The notes under the pieces are model-generated. The model worked only from the letters and a program-made list of their open reading frames with translations, did not search any database and had not been told where the DNA came from. From assembly GCF_009707545.1 (NCBI RefSeq), contig NZ_WLYK01000019.1:1-55795 (forward strand): 55,795 nucleotides of DNA, in the 5' to 3' direction. Within the stretch, counting starts at the first letter, position 1. Each line of letters opens with the position of its first letter. Positions 53,091 to 55,795 of the stretch are shown piece by piece. The position numbers were made by a program, and so were the translations under genes. The DNA comes from Nakamurella alba. Its GTDB lineage: Bacteria; Actinomycetota; Actinomycetes; Mycobacteriales; Nakamurellaceae.

Positions 53091-54313
53091 GCGGCACAGG
53101 CGTAGGCGTGGGCGGCACGAGCGGCTTAGGCGGCGCGAGCGGCGTAGGCGGCGCGAGCGGCTCTGCCGCCGACGAGTCCGAACGTCGACGTCGGTGGCGG
53201 CTGCTGCTCGGCGCGGAAGCGGAGGACCTCGGGGAGCTGTCCGGGGAGGACGTGCAGATGGACTCTGCGCTCCGGGTGCTGTACGACCGCCCGTCGGAGT
53301 CGCCGGGCGCAGAGGGCCCGGGTACCCGCGGCGGCTTGGGCGGCTCCGCTCCCGGTGTCGCCCGGTGGCTGGGCGACATCCGCACCTATTTCCCGGCATC
53401 CGTCGTGCAGGTGATGCAGCAGGACGCCATCGACCGACTCGGGCTGCGGGAACTCCTGCTGGAGAAGGAGATGCTGCAGTCCGTCACCCCGGATGTCGCA
53501 CTGGTGAGCACACTGGTCGGACTCAACCGGCTGATCCCGGAGACGACCCGGGCCACCGCACGACAGGTCGTCGGTACCGTGGTCTCCGACATCGAGCAGC
53601 GCATCGCCCGGGCGACCCGGTCCGCGGTCTCGGGCGCGGTCAATCGTGCGGCCCGCAGCCGCCGGCCGCGGCACCGCGACATCGACTGGAACCGAACGAT
53701 TGCCGCGAACCTGTCCCGGTACCTGCCGGAGTACCGCACGGTCGTGCCGGAGCGGCTCGTCGGCTACGGCCGGCACCAGCGCAGCATCGCGAAGGACATC
53801 GTGCTGGCGGTGGACCAGTCCGGATCGATGGCCTCGTCGGTGGTGTACGCGTCGGTGTTCGCCGCCGTGCTGGCATCGATCCGGTCCTTGCGGACGTCGC
53901 TGGTCTTCTTCGACACCGCCGTCGTCGACATGACCGACCAGCTCACCGATCCCGTCGACGTGCTGTTCGGTACCCAACTCGGTGGTGGCACCGACATCAA
54001 CCAGGCCGTTGCATACTGCCGCGGGCTGATGACCCGTCCCCGGGACACCGTCTTCGTCCTGGTGTCGGACCTGCTCGAGGGTGGCGTGCGGGAGCAGCTG
54101 CTGGCGCGGATCGCGGAGATGACCCGGTCCGGGGTGCGGTGCGTTGCGCTCCTGGCCCTGTCCGACGGCGGCGCGCCGGTGTACGACCACGACAATGCCG
54201 CCGCCCTTGCCGCTCTCGGCGTCCCCGCCTTCGCGTGTACTCCCGACGCCTTCCCGGAACTGCTGGCCAAGGCCATCGACGGCGGCGACCTGATGGGTGC
54301 CTACGGCCGCTGA
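53087..54313 (+). CDS. VWA-domain protein, partner of the MoxR ATPase
   Basis: A 408-aa protein with a Gly/Ser-rich N-terminal tail (about 27 residues of GVGG/GASG repeats), a helical region, and a C-terminal von Willebrand A domain. The MIDAS metal site is complete: DQSGSMASS (D243, S245, S247), Thr302 in GGGTDI, and Asp in LVSD. VWA proteins paired with MoxR ATPases deliver clients or sense metal. Related to E. coli YehP/CoxE as I recall. The GTG start overlaps the DUF5682 stop. It is the last gene of the operon. A degraded copy of its 3' end lies at about 54750-54830. Confidence 0.88.
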   Translation: MSGTGVGVGGTSGLGGASGVGGASGSAADESERRRRWRLLLGAEAEDLGELSGEDVQMDSALRVLYDRPSESPGAEGPGTRGGLGGSAPGVARWLGDIRTYFPASVVQVMQQDAIDRLGLRELLLEKEMLQSVTPDVALVSTLVGLNRLIPETTRATARQVVGTVVSDIEQRIARATRSAVSGAVNRAARSRRPRHRDIDWNRTIAANLSRYLPEYRTVVPERLVGYGRHQRSIAKDIVLAVDQSGSMASSVVYASVFAAVLASIRSLRTSLVFFDTAVVDMTDQLTDPVDVLFGTQLGGGTDINQAVAYCRGLMTRPRDTVFVLVSDLLEGGVREQLLARIAEMTRSGVRCVALLALSDGGAPVYDHDNAAALAALGVPAFACTPDAFPELLAKAIDGGDLMGAYGR

Positions 54314-54365
54314 TCGGCGGAGAGTTGGTCGCGCCATGCCGACACGACCAGCTCGGGAGCCGTTG

Positions 54366-54607
54366 ACGGCCGGATGGCCGCGGAGACCGCACCGGGACTG
54401 GTTCATGTGGATGGAGGTGCTCCGCATCGGCTTGTCGGGCGCGGACGAGGGGTCCCTGGAGTCCGCGCCTGACGAACGGCCGGCCGCGGAGGCCGCACAG
54501 GGGACTGGTTGATATGGATGGACTTGCTCCGCACTGGGTTGTCGGGTGCGGACGAGGGGTCCCTGGAGTCCGCGCCCGACGGCCGTTCGGCCGCGTCCGC
54601 ACCAGGG
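54366..54607 (+). pseudogene. Tandem decayed copies of an internal DUF5691 segment
   Basis: Two head-to-tail copies (about 54366-54475 and 54476-54578) and a partial third (54579-54607) resemble nucleotides 48506-48635 inside the DUF5691 gene. Translated, copy A reads AGWPRRPHRDW then MWMEVLRIGLSGADEGSLES, against AGWPAETAPDRS then MWLDVLRIGLSGADEEFLEA in the gene. Stops and indels break the frame, so they are relics rather than a gene. Confidence 0.82.
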
Positions 54608-54749
54608 TGACCGATCGGCGGAGTCGGCGTGGCGTCGACGACGAGAGTCCCTCGTTGATAGGCAGTCCCACCTGTTCTGGCCGATGAGCTGACCGGGTGG
54701 GCGGCGAGCCGATCCGATCCAGCGAGCTGCAGTGACATCGTCGCAGCAT

Positions 54750-54830
54750 CGGCGGCGGCGACCTGAAGGATGCCTGCGGCCGATGATCTCGGCGAGATGG
54801 CCACACATCCGACGCACCGAGCTGCGGTTG
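54750..54830 (+). pseudogene. Decayed copy of the VWA gene's 3' end and flank
   Basis: The stretch starting CATCGGCGGCGGCGACCTGA resembles the last codons of the VWA gene (CATCGACGGCGGCGACCTGA at about 54273) and the bases just after its stop (TGATCGGCGGAG against TGATCTCGGCGAG). A shorter echo of the flank occurs near 54611. Apart from these relics, 54314-55245 shows no gene that I can support. Confidence 0.6.
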
Positions 54831-55245
54831 TATCGCCGCAGCAGGAGATCTCACCGACCGACCCGCCAGCGCCGCGGTCCTTCGACGCGGACTCTCGACC
54901 TCTACCGGATCCTTCTTGTTGTCGGAGCACACCGAGAGGCCTCCGGCTGCCGATTCGCATGTGCTGCAGCGCTATTCGCGTGATTCCTGTTGCACGAGGT
55001 GACTCGTGGTACGGAAGTCGACGAGTTCGCAGATGCCACAACGCGTTCGATCGCGACGACCACGACCTGGTTCGACAGTGAGTTATCCACAATCTGTCTC
55101 GTGACAGGTCGACTGTCGGTGGGTGGTTGTAGCGTGCAATGCATGGAAGAGATGGCGCCTCTCGGAGCCGAGATCGGCGCGACTGCTGCGCGTCTCGACC
55201 ATCGACTTCTCGCCGCGATGGCCGCCCTGGTACTCGGGGGCCATC

Positions 55246-55795
55246 GTGACTGACCCGCACTCCGATCCCGTGACCGATCTCGACGGGGCGATCCCGAACA
55301 ACCCGCACGCGGACCCGGCGCCCGATCAGGACGCCCCGGTCCCGAACGTTCCGAACACAGATCTCCCACCGGCCCTCCTGCCCGACGAAGGCGGGCCGGT
55401 TCCGGACAGTCTGCACGCAGACCACGGTCTTGACCCAGGTTCCTGCCCGGTCGCCGACGCCGACATGGCAGCCCACGAGATCGGTCCCGCCCCGGGCGAT
55501 CCGGGCGCGGATCCGCACACCGACCCGGAGCCCGCACCGTTATCCGACCCGGCACCCGGCCCAGTCTCCACGCCGCAGCCTGATGGTGACGGGTCGGTGC
55601 CGTACGACCTGGACGAGGTGCTGGCGCTGGTCGAGGCGGCGACCGATGCCTACACCCGCCTCGGGACGGCGGCGTGGTGGAAACTGGCGCCGGACGGGTT
55701 GGACGAGATCTCCCGACGGCTGGAACACAGCACCCGGCTGGCCTGGGCGGCGCAGGTCGCCCTGGCCGGCGAGTACGAACAACAATCCGTGGCCT
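55246..55795 (+). CDS. N-terminal part of a DUF222/HNH-type protein (runs off the window)
   Basis: The frame is open from GTG 55246 to the window end (183 codons). The first about 115 residues are Asp/Pro-rich and repetitive (NPHADPAPD, NVPNTDLPP, HTDPEPAPL). Then comes YDLDEVLALVEAATDAYTRL and RRLEHSTRLAWAAQVALAGE, which fits the start of a DUF222 domain of the many actinobacterial DUF222-HNH endonuclease-like proteins. The HNH part would lie beyond the window. The Asp/Pro-rich N-terminus is longer than in the relatives I recall, so a later start is possible. Confidence 0.6.
   Translation, partial: MTDPHSDPVTDLDGAIPNNPHADPAPDQDAPVPNVPNTDLPPALLPDEGGPVPDSLHADHGLDPGSCPVADADMAAHEIGPAPGDPGADPHTDPEPAPLSDPAPGPVSTPQPDGDGSVPYDLDEVLALVEAATDAYTRLGTAAWWKLAPDGLDEISRRLEHSTRLAWAAQVALAGEYEQQSVA

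Noticed and set aside
54297..54512. 71-codon frame after the VWA gene
   Set aside because: It spans a decayed DUF5691 fragment; the similarity to the DUF5691 gene explains its protein-like look.
54990..55253. 87-codon frame before the DUF222-like gene
   Set aside because: It has no motif and no ribosome site, and it overlaps the better-supported start at 55246.

Overview
The window is a GC-rich (roughly 70% G+C), densely packed chromosomal segment. Several markers point to Actinomycetota: a PIG-L deacetylase of the mycothiol type, an F420/DDN-type nitroreductase-fold protein, LGFP repeats, a DUF222/HNH-type protein at the right edge, many GTG starts and several leaderless-type promoters. A Nakamurella-like or Frankia/Mycobacteriales-related genus is a guess only. 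No rRNA, tRNA, insertion sequence, phage or CRISPR was found.

Layout. 1-8.7 kb: an ECF sigma factor coupled to a mucin-like membrane protein, an AbiEi-like protein, an SDR, a DUF433/DUF5615 toxin-antitoxin pair, an MpaB-family oxygenase, an ACT-malic enzyme and an HhH-PHP protein. 8.7-13.2 kb: a five-gene operon with overlapping ends, resembling the accessory part of methylamine-dehydrogenase (mau) clusters: MauE-like, MauD-like, an unknown protein, a Tat-exported cysteine-rich MauA-like domain fused to LGFP repeats, and a membrane protein. No heavy chain is present and the second cofactor tryptophan appears to be replaced. This is the best candidate for an undescribed system. 13.4-14.0 kb: hairpin-bearing repeats. 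14.2-16.3 kb: MFS exporter and divergent TetR. 16.6-25.1 kb: PucR regulator, two IPNS-family Fe(II) oxygenases, an orphan [2Fe-2S] ferredoxin, a sugar-type ABC importer and a VOC protein, probably uptake and oxidation of an unknown compound. 25.7-32.4 kb: an S4 protein behind a 10-bp repeat array, a nitroreductase-fold protein and a complete dipeptide-type ABC importer. 32.7-37.6 kb: kinase, RecR, YbaB, cell-wall amidase and an orphan family-5 binding protein. 38.1-43.4 kb: a three-component Rieske oxygenase, an IclR regulator and a choline-dehydrogenase-like GMC enzyme, probably choline/betaine-type catabolism. 43.7-46.2 kb: DUF2786 protein and PIG-L deacetylase. 46.4-54.3 kb: a five-gene SWIM / DUF5691 / MoxR-AAA / DUF5682 / VWA operon, related to E. 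coli yehLMPQ. It is followed by decayed tandem copies of pieces of the same operon, then by a truncated DUF222-like gene.

Two themes run through the window. Imperfect tandem repeats of unrelated sequence sit at many gene ends, some running into coding sequence. Many exported proteins carry long Ser/Thr/Pro/Ala-rich linkers behind their membrane anchor. All functions are read from motifs by eye; no database search was run.
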